From positions 1,054,001 to 1,118,000 of the forward strand of contig NZ_CP023434.1 of the NCBI RefSeq assembly GCF_003546865.1: a stretch of 64,000 nt of DNA, in the 5' to 3' direction. The position numbers were made by a program, and so were the translations under genes. The stretch comes from Suicoccus acidiformans. GTDB lineage: Bacteria > Bacillota > Bacilli > Lactobacillales > Aerococcaceae. The first letter of the stretch is position 1; each line of letters starts with the position of its first letter. A model generated the notes under the pieces. That model worked only from the letters and a program-made list of their open reading frames with translations. It was not told the origin of the DNA and ran no database searches. Positions 1 through 9,482 of this stretch are shown here, in pieces.

Positions 1-2402
1 ATTTGTACCAGAAGCAAGCCACAGCCAGTAATCAACTGAAGCAGTCTGAAGACCTAGTAGAGCGCTTAAGTGAGCGACAAATTCGTTTAGCCGAGGCATT
101 GGAGGCAGGCAAAGTAGTCGCTGAGACGAGTGAGGCTGAGGCAACCAAGGCCCAGGATTATTTCCAAGCTCAAGATACCGCTTATCAGACCTATCACAAG
201 ACGTATCAGGCTGTTTTGCTAAGTCAACAAGCTAATCAGGAAGAGCGCGAACAAGCGCAACAAGCGCTCTTCCAGAAAGAACGTCAAGTACAACAACTTC
301 AAGGGCAAGTAGACAGCCAACGGCAGCAACAAGCCTCTTATGCAGGCTATTACCAAGGGGTACGCTCCGTCATGACTGCCCAGCATCTTCAAGGGATAGA
401 AGGAACCGTGGCGGATTTAATCCAAGTGGAAGCAAGCTATCAACAAGCCATTGATACAGCTTTAGGGGGGGCTTTGCAGCATATTATTGTGCAAGATGAC
501 CAAGCGGCGCGCGCTGCCATTGAGTATTTACGTAAGCAACGTGCGGGGCGAGCTACTTTCTTACCGAGGCCGAATATTAAAAGCCGCTCCCTAGCAGATC
601 ACCTGCATCAAGCGGCCCAAAAGCACCCGGGTTTTGTTGGTGTTGCCAGTGATTTAGTCCAGAGCAGTCCGGAAAATCGGGCGATCGTCGAGAATCTACT
701 TGGCACTACGGTGGTTGTGGAAGAAGTGAGTCAAGCGCAATTGATGGCCAAAGACTTAAAGCAATCAGTTAAATTAGTGACCCTTGACGGCGAGGTGATT
801 ATGCCAGGTGGGGCAATTACAGGCGGCCGCAATAAGCATCAACAAAGCTCGATGCTAACCCGCCAAAGGCAGTTAGAAGAGGTAGAAGCAGCTTACAAGC
901 AAGCCAATGACGAATTAGCTCAACTGGAGCGTAATTGGCAGGCAATTCAATCCCAAGAAAAAGAGCTCCAAAAAGAGCTCACCGAAGTAACCGAACACTT
1001 AAATAAAGCTAGTCAAGCTCGCCAACAAGCTCAACATGCCCAGGAGGCGGCTAAACAAGAAGCAAGACAAGCTTCTGAGCGATTAATCATTCAGTCCGAT
1101 GAACAAAAAACGGTTCAGCAGGAATTAACGGCGGCAACTGAACTGGTTATTAGTTCGCAAGCGGATCTTCAAGAGGCTCAGGCAGCGATTGAAGCGAATC
1201 AAGCGACTTTGGAGCAGTTAACTGCAAGCGAAGCAGATCGCCAGGCGCAAGTAAGTGAATTGGAGCAACAGCTCCATCGTTTTAACACGCAAGAGGCCGT
1301 TCAAAGTGTTGAATTGAAACAATTGCAACAAGCGGTGCTCGAGCGCCAGGAGAAAGTGGCAAATTATCAGGCCCAAATTGAAAGCTATCAACATAGTCGC
1401 GAAAGTCAGACCCTGGATATAGATACTTTGAAAGTCAATTTAGCAAAGCTTCAGACGGAAAACGACCTGGCCAAGATTGAGGCCGAGCAATTGGAAACGC
1501 AAATCGAGGAACAACGGCAAGAACGCACCATCTTAACGGAGGCCATTCGCCTGGATGAAGGGCAAGAGAAGACGCTTCAAGATGAACTTCAGCAGCTCGG
1601 TCGGCAAATCGCCCGTTTGGAAGGGCAAATTGAAAAGTATACGTCCTTTATCGACCGACAACTCGATTATTTAAATAGTGAATATCAATTGAATTTCGAG
1701 ATGGCGCAAGCCATTGCCCAACCGATAGAGAATGAAACGACGAGTGAAAATCGTGTCAAAACATTGCGTCGTAAAATTGACCAATTGGGTCCCATTAACC
1801 TACAAGCCATTGAAGATTATGATGAACTAAAAGAGCGTTTCGATAATTTGTCTGCCCAAGAAGCGGACCTTTTAACTGCCATGGGGCAGTTGGAAGCGAC
1901 CATGGCAGAGATGGATGAAGAGGTCACCAGTCGTTTCGGGAAGACTTTCCATGAGATTAATGAGCAGTTCCAAGGCACCTTCCAGAAGCTTTTTGCCGGG
2001 GGGTCAGCGTATTTAGAATTGACTCAGCCGGATAATCTCTTGACGACCGGGGTAGATATTATTGCCCAACCACCAGGCAAGCGCAAGCAGAATTTGGCAC
2101 TTTTATCTGGGGGCGAGCGTGCTTTAACGGCGATTGCCTTACTATTTGCGATTTTGGAAGTTAAACCGGTACCTTTTGTGGTGTTGGATGAGGTGGAGGC
2201 GGCTTTAGATGATGCGAATGTTTACCGTTACGGTGAGTATATTCAAAGTTTTACCGAAGATACGCAGTTTATTGTTATTACACACCGTAAGGGAACGATG
2301 GAACATGCAGATGTTCTTTATGGTGTTACGATGGAGAAATCGGGTGTATCGAAACTTGCATCCGTTCGACTCAGTGAAGCAGAAGAAGCATTGGAGGCTT
2401 AA
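1..2402 (+). CDS. smc: Chromosome partition protein SMC, C-terminal two thirds (5' truncated)
   Basis: SMC is the ATPase of the condensin-like SMC-ScpA-ScpB complex that compacts and separates replicated chromosomes. About 799 codons are present against roughly 1180 in the family, so the N-terminal head with Walker A lies before the window. Seen in order: coiled coil, hinge domain at about residues 120-280 of the fragment (GTVADLI, later MPGGAITGG), a long Gln/Glu-rich coiled coil to about 600, then the C-terminal head with signature LLSGGERAL near 701 and Walker B VVLDEVEAALDD near 726. The stop TAA lies one base before the next gene's ATG, so the two are probably co-transcribed. The TTG at position 3 is only the first in-frame codon, not a true start. 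Confidence 0.97.
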   Translation, partial: LYQKQATASNQLKQSEDLVERLSERQIRLAEALEAGKVVAETSEAEATKAQDYFQAQDTAYQTYHKTYQAVLLSQQANQEEREQAQQALFQKERQVQQLQGQVDSQRQQQASYAGYYQGVRSVMTAQHLQGIEGTVADLIQVEASYQQAIDTALGGALQHIIVQDDQAARAAIEYLRKQRAGRATFLPRPNIKSRSLADHLHQAAQKHPGFVGVASDLVQSSPENRAIVENLLGTTVVVEEVSQAQLMAKDLKQSVKLVTLDGEVIMPGGAITGGRNKHQQSSMLTRQRQLEEVEAAYKQANDELAQLERNWQAIQSQEKELQKELTEVTEHLNKASQARQQAQHAQEAAKQEARQASERLIIQSDEQKTVQQELTAATELVISSQADLQEAQAAIEANQATLEQLTASEADRQAQVSELEQQLHRFNTQEAVQSVELKQLQQAVLERQEKVANYQAQIESYQHSRESQTLDIDTLKVNLAKLQTENDLAKIEAEQLETQIEEQRQERTILTEAIRLDEGQEKTLQDELQQLGRQIARLEGQIEKYTSFIDRQLDYLNSEYQLNFEMAQAIAQPIENETTSENRVKTLRRKIDQLGPINLQAIEDYDELKERFDNLSAQEADLLTAMGQLEATMAEMDEEVTSRFGKTFHEINEQFQGTFQKLFAGGSAYLELTQPDNLLTTGVDIIAQPPGKRKQNLALLSGGERALTAIALLFAILEVKPVPFVVLDEVEAALDDANVYRYGEYIQSFTEDTQFIVITHRKGTMEHADVLYGVTMEKSGVSKLASVRLSEAEEALEA

Positions 2403-2403
2403 G

Positions 2404-3222
2404 ATGATTAAACTTATTGCAATTGATTTAGACGGAACTTTACTGGATAACGAGAAGCAGATTAGCCCTGCCAACATGAAGGCACTTTACCGGGCTCAAG
2501 AAGCTGGCATAAAGGTTGTCTTATGCACGGGTCGACCTTATTTAGGCATGAAGAACTTTATTGAGGAGATTGGCTTTACGGATGAAGATGAATACATTGT
2601 CAACTTTAATGGAGGGCAAGTTAGACGCGCCGTTGACGGTGAAGTTATAGCTAGTCAAAGCTTAAGTATGACGGATATGCAGACGTGGTATGAGGAAGCT
2701 ACTCGCTTGGACTTACCAATTAACGTTATTGATTCTGATTGGGTTTATGAACCAACGGCTTACCCAGAGGGGCACCCATCTTTTTATGTGGAGAAAGTGA
2801 CAACGGCTCCGTCTAAGGTAGTAGACTTTGCGGATTTTGAAGCGGATCATCGTTTCGTTAAATTTGTTATTACCGTGGAAACGGAACATCTGGAAAGTCA
2901 ACTCCCCCATATCCAAGCAGAATTACGGGAGAAGTATGCGGTTGTTCGCTCACATCCCTTCCAATTAGAAGTGATGCCTAAAGGTGTTGGCAAAGGTCCT
3001 GCCTTAGAGCAATTAGGAGAAATTCTCGGCATTAAAACGACCGAGATGGCTGGGATTGGTGATGAAGAGAACGACCGTTCAATGCTTGAAGTAGTAGGTT
3101 TACCGATAGCCATGGGCAATGCTACCGATGAAATTAAGGCTTTGGCTAAGCACGTTACTGAAAGTAACACCAATGATGGAGTTGCCCATGCGATAGATTA
3201 TATTCTGAATAGGAGTGAATAA
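2404..3222 (+). CDS. Cof-type HAD-IIB family phosphatase
   Basis: A 272-residue haloacid dehalogenase hydrolase, probably acting on a small phosphorylated metabolite such as a sugar phosphate; the substrate cannot be read from sequence. Motif I is DLDGTLLDN near residue 8, with both catalytic aspartates. Motif IV is GIGDEENDRSML near residue 217, typical of Cof/YkrA proteins, with the type IIB cap between. The ATG at 2404 is chosen because the protein starts MIKLIAIDLDG there; a longer in-frame reading from 2209 would overlap smc. smc-HAD-ftsY is a gene order known from lactic acid bacteria. It ends just before ftsY, whose RBS lies inside its last codons. Confidence 0.93.
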   Translation: MIKLIAIDLDGTLLDNEKQISPANMKALYRAQEAGIKVVLCTGRPYLGMKNFIEEIGFTDEDEYIVNFNGGQVRRAVDGEVIASQSLSMTDMQTWYEEATRLDLPINVIDSDWVYEPTAYPEGHPSFYVEKVTTAPSKVVDFADFEADHRFVKFVITVETEHLESQLPHIQAELREKYAVVRSHPFQLEVMPKGVGKGPALEQLGEILGIKTTEMAGIGDEENDRSMLEVVGLPIAMGNATDEIKALAKHVTESNTNDGVAHAIDYILNRSE

Positions 3223-3223
3223 G

Positions 3224-4237
3224 ATGAGTTTATTCGACCGAATTAAGCGAGCCTTTACTGGGGAAGATGAAGTTGTTAAAGAGGAGCTGAAGGAGAAAGA
3301 TTCCGAAATCGTCTTTGATACTTATGATAAGGGGATGGAGAAGACACGTAAGAACTTCTCTGAACGCATATCTGACCTCTTCTCTGGCTTTAGAGAAATA
3401 GATGAAGATTTCTATGAAGATTTGGAAGAGACGCTGATTAGCGCCGATGTTGGCTTTAATATGACAATTGCGTTAACCGATGCAATCCGTGATGAAATTG
3501 AAGCTCAGAACGTTTACCGGGAAGACGACGTTAAGCGGGTCATGATTGAGAAGATGGTTGAAATCTATGAGAAGAATGGCGAGCCAGGTGCTGAATTGCT
3601 CAACATTAATCCTGATGGGCCAACGGTGATTCTTTTTGTTGGGGTTAACGGAGTAGGTAAGACTACGTCCGTTGGCAAAATTGGCTACCAGCTCAAGCAG
3701 GAAGGGCACAGCGTCCTATTTGCGGCAGCGGATACTTTCCGGGCAGGTGCAACCGAGCAACTTACGGTTTGGGGAGAGCGCCTAGACATTCCTGTGGTAT
3801 CGGGTAAAGACCAAGGTGACCCTGCTTCGGTCGTTTATGATGCGGTTCACCAAGCGCAAGATGAAGGCATTGACTATGTCCTAGTAGATACTGCTGGCCG
3901 TTTGCAAACGAAAGCCAACTTAATGCAAGAACTAGCCAAAATCAAACGCATTATCGAACGAGAAAACCCAAATGGTGTACAAGAAGTGATGCTCGTACTC
4001 GATGCGACTACTGGCCAGAATGCTGTCATTCAAGCCCAGCAATTCAACGAAGCAACTGAAATCACCGGTCTGGTATTAACTAAACTTGATGGTACCGCCA
4101 AAGGTGGCGTTGTCTTGTCCATCCGCTATGACTTAGACATCCCCGTGAAATACATTGGCTTAGGCGAGCAGGCAACCGACTTGCAAGTCTTCGATGCTGA
4201 ACAGTATATGTATAATTTGGTAAAAGGATTAATTTAA
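3224..4237 (+). CDS. ftsY: Signal recognition particle receptor FtsY
   Basis: FtsY is the SRP-receptor GTPase that docks ribosome-nascent chains at the membrane and delivers them to SecYEG. It has 337 residues: an acidic N-terminal region (first ~50 residues), the N helical bundle, then the G domain with P-loop GVNGVGKTT near residue 140, DTFRAGA, DTAGR near 222 and TKLDGTAKGG near 286. The ATG at 3224 is preferred over a GTG at 3215 because AGGAG at 3211-3215 gives normal spacing. It is the last gene of the smc-HAD-ftsY unit, followed by a strong terminator. No ylxM-ffh follows, unlike Bacillus. Confidence 0.97.
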   Translation: MSLFDRIKRAFTGEDEVVKEELKEKDSEIVFDTYDKGMEKTRKNFSERISDLFSGFREIDEDFYEDLEETLISADVGFNMTIALTDAIRDEIEAQNVYREDDVKRVMIEKMVEIYEKNGEPGAELLNINPDGPTVILFVGVNGVGKTTSVGKIGYQLKQEGHSVLFAAADTFRAGATEQLTVWGERLDIPVVSGKDQGDPASVVYDAVHQAQDEGIDYVLVDTAGRLQTKANLMQELAKIKRIIERENPNGVQEVMLVLDATTGQNAVIQAQQFNEATEITGLVLTKLDGTAKGGVVLSIRYDLDIPVKYIGLGEQATDLQVFDAEQYMYNLVKGLI

Positions 4238-4243
4238 ACACTT

Positions 4244-4318
4244 GCACCTCTTCGAGATGAACTGCCCCTGTCAAGTAGACAAGGGCAGTTCAAAATTCTT
4301 AGAAGGGGTGTTTTTTTA
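4244..4318 (+). terminator. Rho-independent terminator after ftsY
   Basis: A nested hairpin: the inner stem GAACTGCCCCTGTC / GACAAGGGCAGTTC has one mismatch, and the outer stem GCACCTCTTC / GAAGGGGTGT contains G-U pairs. A run of T follows at 4310-4318. It closes the smc-ftsY unit. Confidence 0.88.
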
Positions 4319-4324
4319 TTTGTA

Positions 4325-4460
4325 CGTTGAATAAAAGTGACTGGATTCTGTGGAGAAAGGGTCTCACTGAATAAAAACTGAGCAAAATTCCGTCGAGAAG
4401 CTGTCTCACGGAATAAACAACAAAAATCCTTCCATGGGGGCCGACTCCCACGGAATCCGA
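4325..4460. repeat. Three tandem imperfect repeats, each a hairpin (period 40-42 bp)
   Basis: Between ftsY and the convergent rpmB lie three copies of a unit that starts GAATAAA (near 4329, 4369 and 4411) and carries a hairpin: 4345-4372, 4387-4414 and about 4427-4455. The best copy is ATTCCGT-c-GAGA-agctg-TCTC-ACGGAAT. The other two keep the ATTC-GTG-GAG / CTC-CAC-GAAT pattern with base changes. No gene is seen in 4238-4584 apart from these hairpins and the two terminators. Confidence 0.75.
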
Positions 4461-4531
4461 ACATTCATCGTGCTGTTTCTGACTGTTCTATTTGGTCAAG
4501 AAGATGATGTTGTGAAACGAAATCTGAGCAC

Positions 4532-4560
4532 AAAAAATCCAGAACGTTCGTCCTGGATTT
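4532..4560 (-). terminator. Terminator of rpmB
   Basis: On the minus strand the stem AATCCAG / CTGGATT has a 9-base loop and is followed by T6 (the A run at 4532-4537 on plus). It lies just past the rpmB stop. Confidence 0.8.
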
Positions 4561-4584
4561 AAAAGGCATATACAGCCTATTCAA

Positions 4585-4773
4585 TTAAACGCGTTGTACT
4601 TTGCCTGATTTGAGAGCACGGGCAGATACCCAAACTTTCTTAGGCTCTCCATCAACCATGATCCGAACTTTTTGTAAGTTCGCACCGAATGTACGTTTAG
4701 ATTTGTTCATCGCGTGTGAGCGTTGGTTACCTGAGCGTGCTTTACGTCCAGTTACATAACATTCTTTAGCCAT
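4585..4773 (-). CDS. rpmB: 50S ribosomal protein L28 (bL28)
   Basis: A 62-residue basic ribosomal protein of the large subunit. It begins [15 protein letters not shown] and carries the conserved [11 protein letters not shown] segment, full length for the family. This copy has no zinc-binding CxxC pairs. The RBS AGGAGG is the complement of 4782-4787. It is transcribed alone and divergently from yloU, a common arrangement in Firmicutes. A short hairpin AGGAG/CTCCT near 4797-4815 sits in its leader. Confidence 0.97.
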   Translation of the reverse strand: MAKECYVTGRKARSGNQRSHAMNKSKRTFGANLQKVRIMVDGEPKKVWVSARALKSGKVQRV

Positions 4774-5010
4774 TGTGTTGACCTCCTTTATTTTTTAGGA
4801 GCTTTGCCTCTCCTGAATCATACTCAAGTAATTTATCACATAAATGAAATGAGCGCAAGTAAAAAATTGCGAAAAAGTATTAAATGAAACGATTCCATGC
4901 TATAATTATACTACAATACGGATTTTCATTTTAACCCAGCAAGAAATGTGTTAAGATAGAAAAGGCATTTTTGGATCACATCCAAACTAGATTCTTAAGG
5001 AGGAATATAC

Positions 5011-5367
5011 ATGGCATTAACAATTCCAACACCGAACGGTGTCATTACTTTAACGAACGAAGCCATCGCAACTGTGATTGGAGCAGCTGTGACTGATAAT
5101 TATGGCGTGGTCGGTATGGTAAGTAAGCACTTCTTTCGAGATAATATTATCGAAATTTTGAGACGCGAGAATTATACAAGAGGTGTCGTATTGTCTCAAG
5201 AGGGTGATTCAGTCAGTGTGGATGTGTATATTCTGGTAAGTTATGGAACGAAGATTTCTGTAATCTGTCGGAATATTCAAGAAGCAGTAAAATACAATGT
5301 TGAACGTTTATTAGGCTTTGAACTTGATTATGTGAACGTTCACGTACAAGGAGTCAAGTTAGACTAA
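5011..5367 (+). CDS. yloU: Asp23/Gls24 family protein YloU
   Basis: A 118-residue Asp23-type alkaline-shock/envelope-stress family protein without signal peptide or membrane segment. The family fold is seen in GVITLTNEAIATVIGAA and in the C-terminal AVKYNVERLLGFELDYVNVHVQGV. The exact biochemical role of the family is unsettled. The RBS AAGGAGG at 4997-5003 fixes the ATG. It lies 26 bases before fakA with no terminator between, the conserved yloU-yloV pair of Firmicutes. A TATAAT at 4901-4906 may be its -10, but I see no good -35. Confidence 0.92.
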   Translation: MALTIPTPNGVITLTNEAIATVIGAAVTDNYGVVGMVSKHFFRDNIIEILRRENYTRGVVLSQEGDSVSVDVYILVSYGTKISVICRNIQEAVKYNVERLLGFELDYVNVHVQGVKLD

Positions 5368-5393
5368 GGTCACTTGAGTAGAGGAGGATAAAC

Positions 5394-7109
5394 GTGAAAC
5401 ACACAGAGTTGACTGCGTCAGATTTTAAGGCGATGGTTATTGCTGGGGCAGAGAATTTAGCTGAGAATGTGGAGTTGGTGAATGCGCTGAATGTATTCCC
5501 TGTTCCTGATGGAGATACAGGGACGAATATGAATATGACTTTTCAATCTGGTAAAGAGCGTCTTCTACAAACGCAAACGGACCATGTAGGTGAGTTGACA
5601 ACTGCCTTAGCTAAGGGGTTATTAATGGGTGCTAGAGGAAATTCGGGCGTTATTTTGTCACAGATTTTCCGCGGTTTTTCTAAAGCAGTGGAGACCTATG
5701 AAACGTTAACGAGTGAACAATTTATGCTAGCATTTATCGGTGGTGTAGACGCAGCTTATAAAGCGGTGATGAAGCCGGTTGAAGGAACCATCTTGACTGT
5801 TGCTCGCGAGGCGGGTATTCAAGGTGAAATCAAGGCGAAAGAATCCGATGATATTGTAGAAATTATGGAAGCCATTGTTCAAGGGGCTCAGACATCCTTG
5901 GACGATACACCGAATCTTCTGCCGGTTCTCAAACAAGTTGGCGTTGTTGATAGTGGCGGTAAAGGACTTTTATGTATTTATGAAGGTTTCTTAGCGAGCT
6001 TGAAGGGTGAAACTGTCGCGGATGTAACTCAAGTACAGAAAACCCCTGACACAGCTAAGCATTCACATGCGGTCTTCAATGAAGCCAATGAACATCCTTT
6101 ATCAATGGATGAGATTACTTACGGCTACTGTACTGAAATTATGGTTAGCATTGGCTTGGGTGAAGGCCAATTAAAAGAATTCGATTACGATGATTTTCGA
6201 AACTTGCTTGACACTAAAGGAGATTCCCTCTTAGTTGTGGCGGATGATGAAATCATTAAAGTGCATATTCATACAGAAAATCCTGGTGAAATTATGCAGT
6301 TGGGCCAACAATACGGTGAATTGGTTAAGATTAAAGTCGACAATATGCGAGAGCAAGTTCGTGCTTTAGAACAAGAAGAGGCAACCTTACAACAACAGGC
6401 AGACCCCTTGATGACTGAGGAGCTGTGTGGCATTAAACTAACGAATGAACCGTTGAAAACTGCGATCGTTGCTGTAGCTGCAGGAGATGGCATTCGTGAT
6501 CTTTTTGAATCGATCGGTGTCCATGTCATCCTTGAAGGTGGCCAGACAATGAATCCGGCAACAGAAGATTTTGTTAAAGCGGTTGAAGGCATTAACGCTG
6601 AGAGTTTGATTATTTTGCCGAATAACAAGAATATTCAAATGGCAGCGGAACAAGTTGCATCCATTGTTGATATTCCCGTTGAAGTCATTGCGACCCGTTC
6701 GATTCCAGAAGGAGTCTCCGCCATGCTAGCCTTCAATGAAACTGCTAGTTTTGAAGAGAATGTTGCAGGCATGACAGATATGAGTAAGGAAGTCACATCC
6801 GGACAAGTTACTTATGCGATTCGTGATACAGAAATCAATGACCTCGTTATCAAAAAAGATGACTTCATGGGCCTTATTGATGGTGACATCGTGGTAGCTA
6901 CGAACATCCTTGAAGAAACCCTTTACCAAACGCTCGATGCGATGGTTGATGAGTGGAGTGAGATTGTAACGGTTTACATTGGTGAGGATGGCTCCCAAGA
7001 GACGGCTGAGGCAGCTTTAAGTCGCCTAAGCGAAAAGTATGACGCAATTGATACAGAGATTGTGGAAGGCAACCAACCCGTATACCATTACATGATGTCT
7101 GTGGAATAA
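5394..7109 (+). CDS. fakA: Fatty acid kinase subunit FakA (DhaL/YloV family)
   Basis: FakA phosphorylates fatty acids held by a FakB binding protein, giving acyl-phosphate for PlsX/PlsY phospholipid synthesis. The protein has 571 residues with a GTG start; GAGGAGG at 5381-5387 supports it. The N-terminal DhaL-type kinase domain shows NVFPVPDGDTGTNMNMT near residue 32 and KGLLMGARGNSGVILSQ near 75, the ATP/Mg site. The middle and C-terminal part matches the DegV-like remainder of YloV proteins. No fakB is present in the window. recG and then plsX-acpP follow, which fits a lipid role. Older annotations call it a dihydroxyacetone kinase-like protein. Confidence 0.93.
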   Translation: MKHTELTASDFKAMVIAGAENLAENVELVNALNVFPVPDGDTGTNMNMTFQSGKERLLQTQTDHVGELTTALAKGLLMGARGNSGVILSQIFRGFSKAVETYETLTSEQFMLAFIGGVDAAYKAVMKPVEGTILTVAREAGIQGEIKAKESDDIVEIMEAIVQGAQTSLDDTPNLLPVLKQVGVVDSGGKGLLCIYEGFLASLKGETVADVTQVQKTPDTAKHSHAVFNEANEHPLSMDEITYGYCTEIMVSIGLGEGQLKEFDYDDFRNLLDTKGDSLLVVADDEIIKVHIHTENPGEIMQLGQQYGELVKIKVDNMREQVRALEQEEATLQQQADPLMTEELCGIKLTNEPLKTAIVAVAAGDGIRDLFESIGVHVILEGGQTMNPATEDFVKAVEGINAESLIILPNNKNIQMAAEQVASIVDIPVEVIATRSIPEGVSAMLAFNETASFEENVAGMTDMSKEVTSGQVTYAIRDTEINDLVIKKDDFMGLIDGDIVVATNILEETLYQTLDAMVDEWSEIVTVYIGEDGSQETAEAALSRLSEKYDAIDTEIVEGNQPVYHYMMSVE

Positions 7110-7117
7110 ACAGTTAA

Positions 7118-7152
7118 GGCTTCTAGCTCCTGCTAGAGGTCTTTTTGTTTTG
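7118..7152 (+). terminator. Terminator after fakA
   Basis: Stem CTTCTAGC / GCTAGAGG around loop TCCT, followed by TCTTTTTGTTTTG. It ends the yloU-fakA unit. Confidence 0.75.
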
Positions 7153-7328
7153 TCGGTTAGATCATACTTGCTCTGTTCTATAATCTAAACTCACCCAGAA
7201 TTATATACCTCAATGAATATAATAATGACGAACGATGATACTGCTGCATTTATAGGATAGGTTATATAAAATAGGGGGGATTTACGCTATAAATTATTCT
7301 TTCTATCAAGGCCCTACCGCAATTCCGC

Positions 7329-7357
7329 TTAGCATTTCTCGCAAACTTTAGTATAAT
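7329..7357 (+). promoter_or_regulatory. Likely recG promoter
   Basis: TTAGCA at 7329-7334, a 17-base spacer and TATAAT at 7352-7357, ending 36 bases before the recG ATG. The stretch 7153-7328 shows no gene. Confidence 0.55.
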
Positions 7358-7393
7358 ACAAGTTGTATGAAAGATATCACAAGGAGGTGTCAT

Positions 7394-9436
7394 ATGAGCG
7401 AGAAATCATGGGACGATTCGATTACGCTCCTGCCAGGTATTGGACCGAAATCGGCGGAGCGATTTGGTGAGTTGGGGATTGAGACGATTCGTAACTTAAT
7501 GTATCATTTCCCGTTTCGCTATGAGGATATTCAAGAACGTGACATCAAAACAATTCTCGATCAAGAGAAGGTGACGCTTAAAGGAACGGTAGTGACCCCT
7601 CCAGTGGTGAATTATTTCGGAGGTCGTAAAAGTCGGTTGGTCTTTCAGTTGGCGGTTGGTGATTCAGATGTCATTCAAGTGGTTTTCTTTAATCAGCCGT
7701 ATTTGGCGAAGCAGATTGAAGTGGGTGATACCCAAGGGGTATACGGGAAATGGCAGAGTGACCGTCAGAATTTACTAGGGATGAAGCTTTTGAAGGCACA
7801 GGATGAAGGGGCGGCCTTTGATCCTGTCTATCATGCAACTAAAGGCTTGAAGCAAAGTATGATTGTTAAAGCGATTCGCCAAGCTTTTGCAGACTATTCG
7901 ACTTGTATTCAAGACCGTTTACCGGCTTTTCTTAACGAAAAGTATCGTCTGATGCCACTGAAAGATGCCTTATACCAGATGCATTTCCCTGAAGATGATG
8001 CAGCCCATCATCAAGCGGAACGTAAAATTATTTTCGATGAGTTCTTCTTTTATCAGTGGCGCCTACAACAAGCGAGTTTTCAACAAAGGCAACATACGGG
8101 TATTGAAGTCCATTATGATGTCGACGATTTGAAGCAACTTATTCAAGCTTTGCCTTACGAGTTGACGAATGCACAGAAGCAAGCGGTTAATGAAATTTGT
8201 TATGACTTATTAGCACCTTATCCGATGCAAAGAATGCTTCAAGGCGATGTGGGGAGTGGGAAGACTTTGGTAGCCTTTCTGGCTTTGTATGCAACGCTTA
8301 CAGCTGGCTACCAAGGTGCAATGATGGTGCCAACTGAAATTCTGGCCAAGCAACATGCGCAGGCCTTTAATGAAACCTTTGCATCCTTAGACTTGCAGTG
8401 TGAGCTTTTAGTAAGTCATATGCCAAGTAAAGAGAAAGAGCGGGTGTTAGCTAACTTAGCTTCAGGTGAAAGTTCGGTTGTAATCGGTACCCATGCCCTT
8501 ATACAAGATCAGGTTCAATTTGCTAACTTAGGCCTCGTTGTAATAGATGAGCAGCATCGCTTCGGTGTCCGCCAAAGACATAAGTTACTTTCCGCCCACC
8601 AGAAAGATAAGGCCATTAATCTCTTACAAATGACAGCCACACCCATCCCGAGATCATTGGCCTTGTCCATCTACGGTGAAATGTCTGTTTCAACGATTGA
8701 TGAACTACCCAAAGGCCGTCAGCCTATCCAAACGAAATTAGCCAAAGCAAGTCAAATTAATGTGGTTTATCAGCATATGGAGGAGGAGTTGGCTAAAGGG
8801 CACCAAATTTATTATGTCCTGCCATTAATTGACCAATCTGAGAACTTGGCAGATATTGATAATGTTAATGAAGTATACGAACGCCTTGCCCAGCGTTTCC
8901 CCCAGTATAATATTGGCGTGCTACATGGCCAGTTGGATAAGGAAAGTCAAACAGAAGCAATGGAATGCTTTGTTACAGGCCAGATGCAATTACTTGTTGC
9001 AACAACGATGGTAGAGGTAGGGGTCAATGTGCCGAATGCAACGATGATTGTGATTCAATCTGCGGAACGATTCGGCTTAGCTCAATTACACCAGTTGCGA
9101 GGACGGGTGGGGCGGAGTGATTTGCCAAGTTATTGTTATTTAATTGGGGACCCGACGACAGATCAAGGGAAGGCCCGTTTGAAAATTATGGCTGAAAGTC
9201 AAGACGGCTTTTATATTAGTCAGGAAGATATGAAAATCCGGGGAAGTGGCGAGATATTCGGCCAAGCCCAAAGTGGGATTCCTGAGTTCCATTATGCGAA
9301 TTTATTAGAAGATCAAGTGATCTTGAAGGTAGCCCGAAAGGAAGTACAACAATTATTAAGACATCCTGAACAAATGACAGAAGCTGAATTAGAAACACTG
9401 ATGGCTTGGAGCCAAGGACAAATGATTGAAATTTAA
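7394..9436 (+). CDS. recG: ATP-dependent DNA helicase RecG
   Basis: RecG remodels stalled forks and branched recombination intermediates. It has 680 residues, the usual length: an N-terminal wedge/OB domain, then a superfamily 2 helicase core with Walker A LQGDVGSGKT near 284, DEQH box VIDEQHRFG near 384, MTATPIPRSLA, and the C-terminal QLRGRVGRSDLPSYC motif VI with the RecG tail. The ATG at 7394 follows AAGGAGG at 7381-7387; an upstream in-frame ATG at 7367 would put this RBS inside the gene. Confidence 0.97.
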   Translation: MSEKSWDDSITLLPGIGPKSAERFGELGIETIRNLMYHFPFRYEDIQERDIKTILDQEKVTLKGTVVTPPVVNYFGGRKSRLVFQLAVGDSDVIQVVFFNQPYLAKQIEVGDTQGVYGKWQSDRQNLLGMKLLKAQDEGAAFDPVYHATKGLKQSMIVKAIRQAFADYSTCIQDRLPAFLNEKYRLMPLKDALYQMHFPEDDAAHHQAERKIIFDEFFFYQWRLQQASFQQRQHTGIEVHYDVDDLKQLIQALPYELTNAQKQAVNEICYDLLAPYPMQRMLQGDVGSGKTLVAFLALYATLTAGYQGAMMVPTEILAKQHAQAFNETFASLDLQCELLVSHMPSKEKERVLANLASGESSVVIGTHALIQDQVQFANLGLVVIDEQHRFGVRQRHKLLSAHQKDKAINLLQMTATPIPRSLALSIYGEMSVSTIDELPKGRQPIQTKLAKASQINVVYQHMEEELAKGHQIYYVLPLIDQSENLADIDNVNEVYERLAQRFPQYNIGVLHGQLDKESQTEAMECFVTGQMQLLVATTMVEVGVNVPNATMIVIQSAERFGLAQLHQLRGRVGRSDLPSYCYLIGDPTTDQGKARLKIMAESQDGFYISQEDMKIRGSGEIFGQAQSGIPEFHYANLLEDQVILKVARKEVQQLLRHPEQMTEAELETLMAWSQGQMIEI

Positions 9437-9482
9437 ATGAAGTCCTTTATAATAATAAAGAATGATAAACAGGAGGATGCGT

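Noticed and set aside
6269-6628. A 119-codon minus-strand frame opposite fakA
   Set aside because: Antisense to a conserved gene, low-complexity composition, no RBS.
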